Shown: one piece after another, positions 19,629 through 28,794 of the stretch
How the letters are laid out: every line of letters begins with the position of its first letter
How positions within the stretch are numbered: position 1 is the first letter of the stretch
Assembly (NCBI GenBank): GCA_905236675.1
Contig: CAJOND010000017.1
Location: 1-64,000, forward strand
Direction: 5' to 3'
Length of the DNA: 64,000 nt
DNA from: Candidatus Rifleibacteriota bacterium
Lineage (GTDB): Bacteria; Muiribacteriota; Ozemobacteria; Ozemobacterales; Ozemobacteraceae
Program-made: the position numbers and the translations under genes
The notes under the pieces: model-generated
What the model was told of the DNA's origin: nothing
Database searches by the model: none
What the model saw: the letters and a program-made list of their open reading frames with translations, nothing else

Positions 19629-19749
19629 TGTCTAATATTTTGTATAATAGCCAGTGGCCGGGATTGTATTTGCCTTGAATATTGTATTTTAACACTATTT
19701 TAGTATACTTTACAATGCCTATTTATATTAATATTTTTTAAGCAAAAAA

Positions 19750-19780
19750 AAACCTGCCTTTGTAGGCAGGTCTTTTTTTA
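19750..19780 (-). terminator. Terminator of the HU gene
   Basis: ACCTGCC / GGCAGGT stem with a 6-base loop, and T-run on the minus strand, eight bases after the HU stop. Confidence 0.88.
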
Positions 19781-19787
19781 CTTAAAA

Positions 19788-20069
19788 TTACTTAGCTTTA
19801 GCAACCATATCTTTAAGATCTTTACCGGCTTTGAATTTTACAACTTTCTTAGCTGGGATATTGATAGCTTTTTTGGTTTGTGGGTTAACGCCTTTGCGAG
19901 CAGCACGTTTAGCAACTTCGAAAGAACCAAAACCAATCAACTGAATCTTTTCAGCTTTTTTGAGTGAATCTTTGAAAGTTTCAATCATGGCTTCAAGAGC
20001 CTTCTGAGCAGTAGCCTGGTTAACAGAAGCTTTAGTAGCTATTTCTTTTACGAGATCAGCTTTATTCAT
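19788..20069 (-). CDS. hup: HU-family DNA-binding protein
   Basis: HU bends and compacts DNA as a dimer. The 93-residue product has the family's MNKADLVKEIA start, the GFGSFEVAKRAARKG hinge, and the NPQTKKAINIPAKKVVKFKAGK stretch forming the DNA-gripping arm (the arm proline is in NIPA). AAGGAG lies upstream. It is a single-gene unit with its own consensus promoter and terminator, as expected for an abundant protein. HU rather than IHF is inferred from length and solitary context. Confidence 0.95.
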   Translation of the reverse strand: MNKADLVKEIATKASVNQATAQKALEAMIETFKDSLKKAEKIQLIGFGSFEVAKRAARKGVNPQTKKAINIPAKKVVKFKAGKDLKDMVAKAK

Positions 20070-20114
20070 CTTAAGAACTCCTTGGTGATTTATATGTTTT
20101 AATTCGATGATGTT

Positions 20115-20143
20115 ATTATATGCAACCTCAAAACACTTGTCAA
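20115..20143 (-). promoter_or_regulatory. Fully consensus promoter of the HU gene
   Basis: On the minus strand TTGACA (20143-20138), 17-base spacer, TATAAT (20120-20115). All 12 consensus bases match with ideal spacing; the leader is about 40 bases with an AAGGAG site. Confidence 0.9.
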
Positions 20144-20233
20144 CACTTAATTATAATTTTTTTTTAATATTATATAAAAATATAGTTTTAACACGTCTTA
20201 CATTATTGATTAATTCAATGTTTGTTAGATATA

Positions 20234-20569
20234 TTATTCAAGTCCTAAAATTTTATCAGTTATAAATACAGCAAAGCATGCTATAAAGCAAACTATAATC
20301 AAATCTTTTTCTTTGATACTTAAATAAAATGCAACTAACAACCCAACTATAGCTGAAATTACTGAAGCTGTAGTTGGAATTTTAGCAGTACAAAAAATTG
20401 CATCTGGAAGAATAAGAGCAGAAATTGTCGCAAAAGGAACATAATGCAAAAAAGACTTCATAAAAGGATTTTTTATTTCACCTCTTATTAAAGTCATTGG
20501 CAATGCTCTAACTAAATAAGTTGCAGCAGCCATTATAAATATACATATATATACGTATATATCACTCAT
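20234..20569 (-). CDS. azlD: AzlD-family branched-chain amino acid export subunit
   Basis: AzlD is the small partner of AzlC in export of branched-chain amino acids and analogues. From ATG 20569 the product is 111 residues with four hydrophobic segments and the family pattern TYLVRALPMTL followed by FLHYVPFATISALILPD. The ATG lies within ATGAGTGA, overlapping the azlC stop, so the two are coupled. A TTG 12 bases earlier is a weaker start. Confidence 0.88.
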   Translation of the reverse strand: MSDIYVYICIFIMAAATYLVRALPMTLIRGEIKNPFMKSFLHYVPFATISALILPDAIFCTAKIPTTASVISAIVGLLVAFYLSIKEKDLIIVCFIACFAVFITDKILGLE

Positions 20570-21356
20570 CGTATAATTCAACTTTCATAGCTTCATTATA
20601 AGCTTTAATGGTTTCCTTGGCAGTAGTATCAGCAACATCTTCTTTTACCGGACGCAAAATTGCAGCTATGCTCGAAATAATAATTGTTATAATCATTATT
20701 CTAATGCCTTGTGATATATTTTTAGTATAAGGGAGATATGTTAAAGCAACAGAAAGTAACATTGATGAAATACAAACACATCTGATTATTTTATCGTGTT
20801 TTGCCGGAGGCACAATTATAGCGAAGTATAAGGCATAAACGAGAACGCCTAAGGCGCTGATTAGTGATTGTGATAATAGTGTTCCTGAAAAACCTCCACA
20901 AACGGTTCCTAAACACCAACTTGGAATTGTCATACACATAAGTCCATAAGTATAGAATGGACTCACTTTCCCTTTCTGGCAACAGACAACCCCGAACATT
21001 TCATCAGTAATAGCAAATGCAGTTATACTTCTATGAATTAATGGTAAATCAGAATCATATTTTTGAGAAAGAGAGCATGACATTATAAGGTATCTGATGT
21101 TTAATACCAGTTCAGTTATGGCTATTTCAAAAAAACCGGTACTTCTTGCTATCATATCAACTCCAGCAAATTGGCCTGCTGAAGTAAGGTTTGTTAATGA
21201 AATGAGAAATGAATCAAAAATACTGATATTGTTTTTTGTTGCGTAAATACCAAATGCAAAAGAAACGGCAAAATAGGCTATTCCTAGAGGAAAACCATCT
21301 CTAAGACCATTTTGCCAATTATCAATGGCATTAGTCATTCCATCAAATTTAGACAA
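20562..21356 (-). CDS. azlC: AzlC-family branched-chain amino acid permease
   Basis: 264 residues with about eight membrane segments. The N-terminal GLRDGFPLGIAYFAVSFAFG, the LTNLTSAGQFAGVDMI region and the ITDEMFGV loop (residue about 118) are family hallmarks. It forms the transport pore with AzlD, whose gene overlaps its 3' end. The start is a TTG, supported by AAGGA eight bases upstream; an ATG six codons in is the alternative. The last about 30 residues are a soluble tail (DTTAKETIKAYNEAMK) longer than I would expect. Confidence 0.88.
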   Translation of the reverse strand: MSKFDGMTNAIDNWQNGLRDGFPLGIAYFAVSFAFGIYATKNNISIFDSFLISLTNLTSAGQFAGVDMIARSTGFFEIAITELVLNIRYLIMSCSLSQKYDSDLPLIHRSITAFAITDEMFGVVCCQKGKVSPFYTYGLMCMTIPSWCLGTVCGGFSGTLLSQSLISALGVLVYALYFAIIVPPAKHDKIIRCVCISSMLLSVALTYLPYTKNISQGIRIMIITIIISSIAAILRPVKEDVADTTAKETIKAYNEAMKVELYDE

Positions 21357-21425
21357 TCATTTTTCCTTATACAAAAGACTCTTTATATTTTTATATTTTT
21401 TAATAAAAAAAATCAACTATAGACT

Positions 21426-22754
21426 TTATTTTATTATTTCGATTTTTGCATTTCTTATATTATTTGTAAACTTTTTAAAGGCTTTATCTAATGAAGATTC
21501 AATTTGAATTAATTCTTTATCATCCATTATAAATAGATAAATGCCTTCAACATTACCAAACCAAAAGGTCTGATTGTTGTCTTTGGTTTTAAGAATTAAC
21601 TTTGAACACTTTTCAAGGTTATTTAAACCTACGTTATCTAGATCTTCTTTTGGAAGATATTCAGTAACTTTAGCTCGTGTTAATGCTAGAATTATATCTT
21701 TTACAACAGATTCTTTTATGTTTATTTCACCATTCAGCCAGTCTTTGTCTTTTTTAACTATTTTTATGGTTCCTGTAGCATCAGTTGCTTCTATTTCTGT
21801 TATATCATTAAAGGGCAAAGTAGATAAAAATTTATCTCTAATATCGCTGAAAGTTAGTCTTAATTCATCTACTTTTAAATGATTTGCTCTTTGAACGGTT
21901 TTGTTGTCTGAGCTTACATAAACATCAGTTCCTTGCAAAGCTCCTGCTTTGAGCTGATAAGTTTTTCCAGAATCATTTTTTATTGAAATTTCCAAATCAG
22001 GATTATTTAATTCATATTTTTCATCAGAAATATCACCGTCTTCAAATTTTGATATTCTTAAATTTCTCATGTTATTGATTAAATTTGCAATTTGAACATT
22101 ATCAGAAGAATATTCAGAGTCTACAATAACCCAATTTGCATTTTTATTATCAAAAACTAAAGAAAAAGTTTCAGAACCCCAGCTATACTTTATTTCGTTA
22201 CAAGTTCCAAAATCTTCAAAATATAAAGCTCTGTTTCTAAGATCATTTAAGCTTTTTTCGAAAGAACCTTTAATGTGAGCTGGAACTATATATATTGCAG
22301 GGTCATTTGTTTTCTTTAAGTAAAAGGAAGTTCCAACAGGAATTTTGTTCCCTAAGGTTAGTTCTACAACAGAAGTAGTTGTTTCAATTTTTACTGAAGG
22401 AGAATTAGCATTAATTCCAAATACATTTGTATCTGTTGCATTGTCTGTGAAAAGATATTCTGACTTTAATTCGGCAAAATGTCTTGCGATTCCAAAAGCT
22501 TCAGCATTGTCACATGGATATTCTGCAGGAACTACTATTTTGCTTGTATCCGAACTAAGTTCATATTTTAAATCGAATTTCCCACCTTTTCCAAAGGAGA
22601 CAGCTATTATATCGTTTTCATTACAACCAACCAAATCAACGGGTTTAACTTCGCCTGGCTCTAATATTTCTTCAACTTCATATTTATTTGAATAAACAGC
22701 TAATATTACAAATATAATAAGTGCAATAAGCGTTGGTATGAATCTCTTTTTCAT
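21426..22754 (-). CDS. DUF4340 protein of a Gld-type ABC system
   Basis: 442 residues from ATG 22754, which overlaps the upstream stop in ATGA and has AAGGAT before it. One N-terminal membrane segment (about 5-22) is followed by an extracytoplasmic region with repeated strands of the DUF4340 type (VKIETTTSVVELTLGNKIPVG, then FYLKKTNDPAIYIV). DUF4340 proteins regularly end operons of an ABC-2 ATPase, permease and GldG-like protein, as here. The domain probably works outside the membrane with the GldG homologue; the substrate is unknown. Confidence 0.8.
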   Translation of the reverse strand: MKKRFIPTLIALIIFVILAVYSNKYEVEEILEPGEVKPVDLVGCNENDIIAVSFGKGGKFDLKYELSSDTSKIVVPAEYPCDNAEAFGIARHFAELKSEYLFTDNATDTNVFGINANSPSVKIETTTSVVELTLGNKIPVGTSFYLKKTNDPAIYIVPAHIKGSFEKSLNDLRNRALYFEDFGTCNEIKYSWGSETFSLVFDNKNANWVIVDSEYSSDNVQIANLINNMRNLRISKFEDGDISDEKYELNNPDLEISIKNDSGKTYQLKAGALQGTDVYVSSDNKTVQRANHLKVDELRLTFSDIRDKFLSTLPFNDITEIEATDATGTIKIVKKDKDWLNGEINIKESVVKDIILALTRAKVTEYLPKEDLDNVGLNNLEKCSKLILKTKDNNQTFWFGNVEGIYLFIMDDKELIQIESSLDKAFKKFTNNIRNAKIEIIK

Positions 22755-24361
22755 TTTACTATCCTTCTGTAGAAAAAGACTGATATTCCAAGTAATAAAA
22801 TTAATATTGGTATACCTAGTACACAAACTGAAAGTATTTTTATTGAATCTCTTTCTCTAAATTCAATTCTAGATATTTCTAAGGTTCTTGGTCTGATAGA
22901 AATCATTTTCTTATTACCCGCAAACCAGTTTATTGTATTTAAAATCAAGTCTCTATTTCCACTTTGACTTATCAAATTATTGCTCATAAAATCAGAATCA
23001 CCGACAATAAGAGCTTTTGAGCCACTAGCAGTATCTGTTTTTTCTGCAATAATACCTAAATCAAATGGACCATAAACATCGTAGTTATTATCGAATGAAA
23101 GACTGATTTCTTTACTTGTATCAAGATTTCTTTTTGCCCAGGAATTGTCTATGGTTTTAAATAAAACAGTATGACTGATTCCAATTCTTTTTTCTTTAGT
23201 GAGGCTGCAGCAGTGGAAGAATAAACCTATAAGACTTTTACTAATTACAGGAATGGTAATATCATGTTTTGCTATAATAGGTGCAACCGTCCAATAATTC
23301 ATGGAAATTCCTTGTGGATCGACAATAGTGTCATAATTAGTATTTACGGCATATTCTTTAAATACAAAGTTATAAAGGTTCTTTAATCTGGAATTTGGAT
23401 CAAAGGCAAATATTATGTTTCCTTTTTTGTTTTCAATATATTTTTTTAATTTATTAATTTCAATTTCTGAATAATCAATTTTTGGGGAAACAACCAAAAC
23501 TACTTTTGCATTTTCGTTAATATCACCAATTAATAGTGAATTTTCAACTATTTCATAGTTATCATTAACCAGTAATTGATTAAGAAAAGAAATGTCATTA
23601 CTTTTGAACCCTTTAATAGAAGCTTCTTCGTGTCCTGTGATTACACTTATTACACGTTTTTCATTATTAAGAACGTTTAATATTGCAGATGTAATAGCTT
23701 GTTCTCCTGTGAATTTAGGAGTAACATCTCCTTTTCTTCGGGCCATTGAATTTGGTGAATAAAACAAATCATTTGGTAGAATTGCTTGTTTGTTTCCTTC
23801 ACATTCTACGACGACTGTACCCATAATTTGTATATTCATTCTTTGGGCAGTAACAGGATCTCTTTGAGGATCAATCATTTCCCAAGAAAGCTTATCGCTG
23901 TGATGTTTGTACTGCTTAAAAAGATCTATCATCATGCTTTCTTCTGTTATTCCTTTTGGGAAAAAAGCATAAATTTTTACATTTTTATTAAGTTCTCTAA
24001 TTGTTTTAATAGTTAAATCAGATAGAGAATACATTTTGTTTTTAGTAAAATCATAAGTGTAATTGCGTCTAAATGCTATGTGGGATAGCAAAACACCAAT
24101 TCCAATAATAATCAATATAAAAGCTATATCATTAATCCATAGGGCGGTTTTCTTATTCCAAAAAAGTTCTCTTAATAAAGTTGGTCGGCATATAAATGCT
24201 GTTATAGTTAAAACTATAGATACACCGAAAAATGTATAATAGAATTTACCTTGATCTGGATAATCATAATAGGTTCCAATTGCTAATAATAGGAAAGCTA
24301 AAGCTAATAACAATAGGAAGTAAGGATAAAATGGAATATTAATTTTACGATTGTCAGCCAT
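22751..24361 (-). CDS. GldG-like auxiliary protein (ABC_transp_aux)
   Basis: 536 residues from ATG 24361, with GGTGGAGGT in front of it. Three membrane segments near the N-terminus (about 10-27, 37-55, 75-95), then a large soluble domain of the GldG / ABC-transporter-auxiliary family (NVKIYAFFPKGITEE, TGEQAITSAILNVL, VISVITGHEE, LIVGDSDFMSN), and a final membrane helix (about 510-530) with a short basic end. GldG works with GldA and GldF in Bacteroidota gliding, but related sets are widespread in non-gliding bacteria. No other gliding genes are seen here. Confidence 0.85.
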   Translation of the reverse strand: MADNRKINIPFYPYFLLLLALAFLLLAIGTYYDYPDQGKFYYTFFGVSIVLTITAFICRPTLLRELFWNKKTALWINDIAFILIIIGIGVLLSHIAFRRNYTYDFTKNKMYSLSDLTIKTIRELNKNVKIYAFFPKGITEESMMIDLFKQYKHHSDKLSWEMIDPQRDPVTAQRMNIQIMGTVVVECEGNKQAILPNDLFYSPNSMARRKGDVTPKFTGEQAITSAILNVLNNEKRVISVITGHEEASIKGFKSNDISFLNQLLVNDNYEIVENSLLIGDINENAKVVLVVSPKIDYSEIEINKLKKYIENKKGNIIFAFDPNSRLKNLYNFVFKEYAVNTNYDTIVDPQGISMNYWTVAPIIAKHDITIPVISKSLIGLFFHCCSLTKEKRIGISHTVLFKTIDNSWAKRNLDTSKEISLSFDNNYDVYGPFDLGIIAEKTDTASGSKALIVGDSDFMSNNLISQSGNRDLILNTINWFAGNKKMISIRPRTLEISRIEFRERDSIKILSVCVLGIPILILLLGISVFFYRRIVK

Positions 24362-24366
24362 TATTT

Positions 24367-25077
24367 TTACCTCCACCTGTCAGATTCTAAAAGTTTTGTG
24401 GCCATAAATAGCCAGATTATAGTAAATACTATAAAAAATATTATATTGCCTGTATCTACTATTCCTCTCAAGAAATCAACATATCTATCAAGAAGGGAAA
24501 GATTTTCTAAAATTTCTCCGAAAGTATTGTCTAATATCTGATTTGCAAAACCAGACATCCAAAAAAGGAGTAAAATTCCAAAACTGGTAATAGCAGCAAC
24601 TATTTGATTTTCGCTGATTGTGCTGGTAAAAATTCCAACAGATATAAAGGCACTGCCTAATAAAATCATTCCTAAATATCCGCTAATTACAGGACCCCAG
24701 TCAAAATTCGGAGAATACTTAGCTATAACAATCGGATACTGTAGAGTTAACACTAGGAGAATTATATATAAAACTAGTGATGCTAGAAATTTACCTAAAA
24801 TTATTTCAGTTGGTGAAATTGGAGAAGTAAGTAGCAATTCTATTGTTTTGTTCTTTTTTTCTTCACTGATAAGACGCATAGTTAAAACAGGGGAAGCAAG
24901 CAAGAGAATAAAAGCAGCATTGTAAAGCATAGGTTCTAAGGTTGCCACCTTGCTTGTTAGTAAATAAACCCAGAATAAATATCCTACAATAAGCAAAAAA
25001 GCTGAAAAAACAATATATGCAACAGGTGAGAAAAAGTAGGATTCAAGTTCTTTCTTCATAATTGCTAAAATTTTCAT
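24367..25077 (-). CDS. ABC-2 family permease (GldF-like)
   Basis: 236 residues and six membrane segments. The N-terminal MKKELESYFFSPVAYI and the ISEEKKNKTIELLLTSPIS loop are hallmarks of the ABC-2/GldF family, in which that loop contacts the ATPase. It lies between the ATPase gene (5 bases upstream) and the GldG-like gene, which it nearly abuts (5 bases). It should form the membrane channel or force-transmitting part of the complex. Confidence 0.88.
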   Translation of the reverse strand: MKILAIMKKELESYFFSPVAYIVFSAFLLIVGYLFWVYLLTSKVATLEPMLYNAAFILLLASPVLTMRLISEEKKNKTIELLLTSPISPTEIILGKFLASLVLYIILLVLTLQYPIVIAKYSPNFDWGPVISGYLGMILLGSAFISVGIFTSTISENQIVAAITSFGILLLFWMSGFANQILDNTFGEILENLSLLDRYVDFLRGIVDTGNIIFFIVFTIIWLFMATKLLESDRWR

Positions 25078-25082
25078 TTTGA

Positions 25083-26114
25083 TTAACTCCTCTTATCCTC
25101 TAAAGCTTTCTGAGAACTTTCTATCTCTGGTAAAGTGGTCTGAGGATTCTTGGTTTCATCGTTACCAATTTTGGGGAAAACATCTTCAATAGAAGAAGTA
25201 AGCTTAGTAAATACTTCTTCCAATGATGCTTTGGTTGGTTCTATAGCTCTGAAAATTCCTCCTTCTGAAGTTACTTTAGAGAAGAAAACATCAAAATCAT
25301 CTTTTTTAGAAAGTTTCAAAGTAAAATCATAAATATTATCTTTATTCGAAACTCCTATTATTTCTGAGCCTTCTATATTGTCTATGCACTTTTTCCATTC
25401 CTGATTTTCAGAAGGTTTAAGTACAATATGCCAGCTAGGTTTACCTAGAGATTTATTCTCAATATTAGATACAGTATCTTCTGCGACAATTTCGCCTTCG
25501 TTTATTATGACTACTCTGTTACAACTTGCACTAACTTCGGAAAGAATATGAGTAGAAAGAATGACTGTATGATCATTTGATAAGTCTTTTATTAGTCCTC
25601 GAATTTCAATAATCTGATTCGGGTCTAATCCAACAGTTGGTTCATCAAGTATTAATACTTCTGGATTATGAATCAAAGCTTGAGCAAGACCAACTCTTTG
25701 CCTGTATCCTTTTGATAAAGTTCCAATTATTCTGTCACGGTTTGCAACAAGACCTAAACGATCAAGGACTATTTCGATACGTCTTATTCTTTCAGAATAT
25801 TTTAAATCTTTTATTTTTCCGACAAATTCCAGGTAGGATTCTACTGTCATATCCATATAGACTGGTGGAGTTTCAGGTAAATAGCCAAGTCTTCTTCTGA
25901 CTTCTATAGAATCTTCAAAAACATCGTAACCTGCTACTTTTGCAGTTCCTGAAGTGGCTGGAATAAAACAGGATAATATTCGCATTGCGGTTGTTTTTCC
26001 AGCTCCGTTCGGTCCTAATAAACCTAATATTTCACCTTTTTCGACCTTGAGATTAATATTATTCAAGGCTCTAAAATTATCATAATATTTGGTTAGATTG
26101 TTAAGCTCAATCAC
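25083..26114 (-). CDS. ABC transporter ATP-binding protein (GldA-like)
   Basis: 343 residues from GTG 26114, which follows GGAAGGCGG; the frame opens six codons earlier at TTG. Walker A GPNGAGKTT is at 34-42, the signature LSKGYRQRVGLAQ lies near 133, and Walker B LILDEPTVGLDP near 155. The C-terminal 120 residues after the ATPase core include the domain common in ABC-2 (NatA/GldA) proteins and an unusual Lys/Glu/Asp-rich tail. It opens a four-gene operon with permease, GldG-like and DUF4340 proteins. Confidence 0.9.
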   Translation of the reverse strand: MIELNNLTKYYDNFRALNNINLKVEKGEILGLLGPNGAGKTTAMRILSCFIPATSGTAKVAGYDVFEDSIEVRRRLGYLPETPPVYMDMTVESYLEFVGKIKDLKYSERIRRIEIVLDRLGLVANRDRIIGTLSKGYRQRVGLAQALIHNPEVLILDEPTVGLDPNQIIEIRGLIKDLSNDHTVILSTHILSEVSASCNRVVIINEGEIVAEDTVSNIENKSLGKPSWHIVLKPSENQEWKKCIDNIEGSEIIGVSNKDNIYDFTLKLSKKDDFDVFFSKVTSEGGIFRAIEPTKASLEEVFTKLTSSIEDVFPKIGNDETKNPQTTLPEIESSQKALEDKRS

Positions 26115-26132
26115 TGATTTGCCGCCTTCCAA

Positions 26133-26570
26133 TTATTTTTTATTATGCTTAGACAATATTTAATATAAAAAGTTTCAAGAATTATATAAAAAAAAGGCGT
26201 CTGTTACAACCCCCTTTTTAATATTAAAGACTATAAATTGAGATAGAAGAATGAAGATAGAAGAATGAAGAATGAAGATTGAAGAATGAAGATGGAAGAA
26301 AGCAGAGAGTGGGCGTGGCTAAAGACTCTTAGAGCGGAAGAGCAGGAGAGCCAAGCGAAGCTCCCCCACGAATGGTGGGGGAGCTGGATTTTGCGAAGCA
26401 AAAGACTGAGGGGGCTGATTGCTGAAAGCAATCAGAGGCGTGGTTAGTGGTTGGTGTTTATGTGGTTGGTGAGTATTGTTATTGATAGAAGAGGGGAAGA
26501 AATAGAAAAAAGACATAAGATCAAAGAGTTTTTTCTTTTATCTTATGTCTTCTATCTTTTATCTTCTAAC
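26133..26570. repeat. Gene-free stretch with purine repeats and stacked hairpins
   Basis: No plausible gene. 26242-26300 is a run of imperfect GAAGAATGAAGAT units. 26359-26385 is a perfect 11-bp stem AGCTCCCCCAC/GTGGGGGAGCT. Next come TTTTGC-GAA-GCAAAA (about 26389-26404) and GATTGCT-GAA-AGCAATC (about 26418-26435), both with GAA triloops. The middle is much richer in G than the surrounding genome. The style (short perfect stems with 3-base loops) matches the stretch at 722-779. Confidence 0.6.
26505..26552 (-). terminator. Terminator of the acyl-CoA synthetase gene
   Basis: Perfect 11-bp inverted repeat AGACATAAGAT (26511-26521) / ATCTTATGTCT (26540-26550), with a T-run after it on the minus strand, just downstream of the stop codon. 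Confidence 0.75.
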
Positions 26571-28187
26571 TTACTTTTTATTAGCTAAGTCACGAAGTTC
26601 TCTTCTTAAGATTTTACCTACTGCAGATTTTGGCATTGCATCAAGGAATTCGATATCTTTAGGAATCTTGTAATTTGCGAGATTTTTACGACAGAAACCA
26701 ACAATCTCTTTTTTATCGACTTCTTTATTTTCTACTGTTACAATATAAGCCTTAACAGCTTCACCACGAACAGAATCTTTAACACCTACAACACAAGCTT
26801 CAGCAACCATCGGGTGTTTGTAAAGAACTTCTTCAACTTCTCTAGGATAAACGTTATAACCACCGCATATAATGAGGTCTTTCTTCCTATCAGTAATATA
26901 AACATAACCATCTTTATCGTAGTTCGCTATATCACCAGTATGTAGCCAACCATCAACAAGAACATCTTCTGTTGCTGCTGGTTGTTTATAGTAGCCTTTC
27001 ATAACCTGTGGTCCACGAATACAAAGTTCACCATTCTGCCCTGCGCCTAATTCTTTAACGCCATATTCAACGTCAACAATTTTAATATCAGTAGATGGTA
27101 AAGCAAGACCAATAGAACCAAGTTTTCTTTCTTTGGGGTATATTGGAGAGACGTGTGTAACAGGAGAAGCTTCGCTTAAGCCGTAACCTTCAGTAATCTT
27201 AGCACCGGTTTTCTTTTCAAAAGCTTCTATCAAAGCTAATGGTAATGGAGCTGAACCAGAAATAAAAAGTTTCAAACTTGTTAAGTCATAGCTGTCTATT
27301 TCCTTTTGTGCAAGACAAGCACTGAATATAGAAGGTGCTGATGGCATACAGGTTATCTTTTCGTCATTGATCATAGAAAGCAAAGCTCTAGGAGTGAAAC
27401 GAATCAATGGATAAATAGCTGCACCAATTATAATTGGGAATATTACAGCCAACTGTAAGCCATAAATATGGAACCAAGGTAAAACACCACCTATTTTTTC
27501 TTCACCATATTTTAAAACAACCATAAACAATCCTTCTAGTTGATATGAATTGCATATTAAATTGCTTTGAGTAAGCATACAGCCTTTTGAAATACCAGTA
27601 GTTCCGCCTGTATACTGTAAAAGCGATAAGTCATTGTAAGGGTCGATGTTATCTGCTTCAAAGCCACGATTTTCTGCCAATAAATCTTCCCAAGGATGAA
27701 TAACATTATCATATTCAATTTCTGTATCACCAAGATGAACAACAAAAACATGTTTAATTGATACTGAAGACAATATACCTTTTACTTTAGCAAGTAATGT
27801 ATCAGAAGTAATAATTGCCTTAGAATCTGAATCTGTAATTTGATGCAAAAGTTCTGATTCAGAATAAAGAGGATTGGTCATTACGCCACAGATACCAGCT
27901 CTTTGAATACTCCAAAAAGAAAGAACTGTTTCAACGCAGTTCGGAAGGAAAATACAAACTTTTTCCTGTTTATCAATACCAAAAAGTCTAAGGTTACCAG
28001 CTATTTTTGAAGTTAGTTTATCAAATTCTTTATAGGTAATCTGAGTAGTATCACTTTTTATTGCTATTTTATCACCATATAAAGTAACAGCTTTTCTTAA
28101 AACATCTGGAAATGTCATAGGTTTATCAGAAAAGTTAATTTCTGGATTAACGCCCTTATCATAGTTTTTGTACCAAAATTTTTCCAT
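26571..28187 (-). CDS. fadD: Long-chain fatty-acid/acyl-CoA synthetase (AMP-forming)
   Basis: Activates a carboxylic acid with ATP and CoA through an acyl-adenylate. 538 residues, normal for the family. The phosphate-binding loop YTGGTTGISKG is at about 192-202, the adenine motif EGYGLSEASPVTH near 335, LHTGDIANYDKDGYVYITDRKKDLI near 420, and the C-terminal catalytic lysine in PKSAVGKILRREL near 525. The class (long-chain fatty acids) is inferred from overall resemblance to FadD; substrate is not proven. CTAGGAGA precedes the ATG. It forms a single-gene unit with its own terminator. Confidence 0.85.
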   Translation of the reverse strand: MEKFWYKNYDKGVNPEINFSDKPMTFPDVLRKAVTLYGDKIAIKSDTTQITYKEFDKLTSKIAGNLRLFGIDKQEKVCIFLPNCVETVLSFWSIQRAGICGVMTNPLYSESELLHQITDSDSKAIITSDTLLAKVKGILSSVSIKHVFVVHLGDTEIEYDNVIHPWEDLLAENRGFEADNIDPYNDLSLLQYTGGTTGISKGCMLTQSNLICNSYQLEGLFMVVLKYGEEKIGGVLPWFHIYGLQLAVIFPIIIGAAIYPLIRFTPRALLSMINDEKITCMPSAPSIFSACLAQKEIDSYDLTSLKLFISGSAPLPLALIEAFEKKTGAKITEGYGLSEASPVTHVSPIYPKERKLGSIGLALPSTDIKIVDVEYGVKELGAGQNGELCIRGPQVMKGYYKQPAATEDVLVDGWLHTGDIANYDKDGYVYITDRKKDLIICGGYNVYPREVEEVLYKHPMVAEACVVGVKDSVRGEAVKAYIVTVENKEVDKKEIVGFCRKNLANYKIPKDIEFLDAMPKSAVGKILRRELRDLANKK

Positions 28188-28255
28188 ATAATCTCCTAGT
28201 TAAGTGTCGAGATATTAACACAACTAAAAAAAAAAAACAATAGCATTAAAAAATA

Positions 28256-28286
28256 TGAAAAAAGTACCCTAATAGGATACTTTTCA
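28256..28286 (-). terminator. Terminator of the small lipoprotein-like gene
   Basis: AAAAGTATCC / GGGTACTTTT imperfect stem with a T-run on the minus strand, about 50 bases after the stop at 28335. Confidence 0.55.
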
Positions 28287-28334
28287 AAATGAAATAATAA
28301 AAAGTTATATCTATATAATAAAAAAATTAGATAA

Positions 28335-28711
28335 CTATTTTTTTGGGTATTTGTCTTCTATATCTTTTATTGTTCCGTGATTTGCACATTTTAATGCTGT
28401 AAATAAATCATATGAGGGATCAGATAAATCGCAAGTTGATGAATATTGAAATTTTTTAGTTTCAGGGCATACACAATCAAAATCTTTTTTAATGTATCCC
28501 TCAGACACTAAAACTTTATAATTTGCTTCATTTAATTCATTCATAAATGTAGAATGATCCATATTATACATTTCTATAGCCCCGAGCATAACTCTCATAG
28601 TCGCTCCACAAGCTCTTGCTTTATTCATTTTTTCTTCATTATTGCCACAGCCTAAACAAAGAAACAACTGATTACAGAAATTAATAAAAATAATGATATT
28701 ACTTTCTTCAT
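28335..28711 (-). pseudogene. Small lipoprotein gene interrupted by a one-base frameshift
   Basis: From ATG 28711 the first frame gives MKKVISLFLLISVISCFFV and stops at TAG. Adding one T in the T-rich run near 28651 joins it to the next frame as Phe-Phe-Val-Leu-Gly-Cys-Gly, a good lipobox, and the frame then runs on with a Cys-containing body (KARACGATMRVMLGAIEMYNMD, split here only by my quoting limit, to CPETKKFQYSSTC). The body resembles the soluble part of small pilin-like or competence-like proteins only vaguely. Either a real one-base deletion or a homopolymer sequencing error explains it. The gene is otherwise intact. Confidence 0.5.
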
Positions 28712-28778
28712 ATTTAATCTCATCCTTATATACTTTTATATTAAATTTTTTTTTACTATATCATAAAATAAAAAACTA

Positions 28779-28787
28779 TGCTATAAT
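28779..28787 (+). promoter_or_regulatory. Extended -10 promoter next to a start codon
   Basis: TG-C-TATAAT (28779-28787), an extended -10 element, with seven bases to ATG 28795. No good -35 is present, and no Shine-Dalgarno site could fit in the transcript, so a leaderless mRNA is likely. Confidence 0.55.
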
Positions 28788-28794
28788 TTCTTTC

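Noticed and set aside
22751-26114. Gliding motility locus
   Set aside because: Only the ABC-type parts are present; no gldB-N, sprA or other gliding genes are seen, and such sets are common in non-gliding bacteria.
26231-26516. Two overlapping minus-strand ORFs in the repeat stretch
   Set aside because: They consist of translated hairpins and GAAGAATGAAGAT units, and have no ribosome site.
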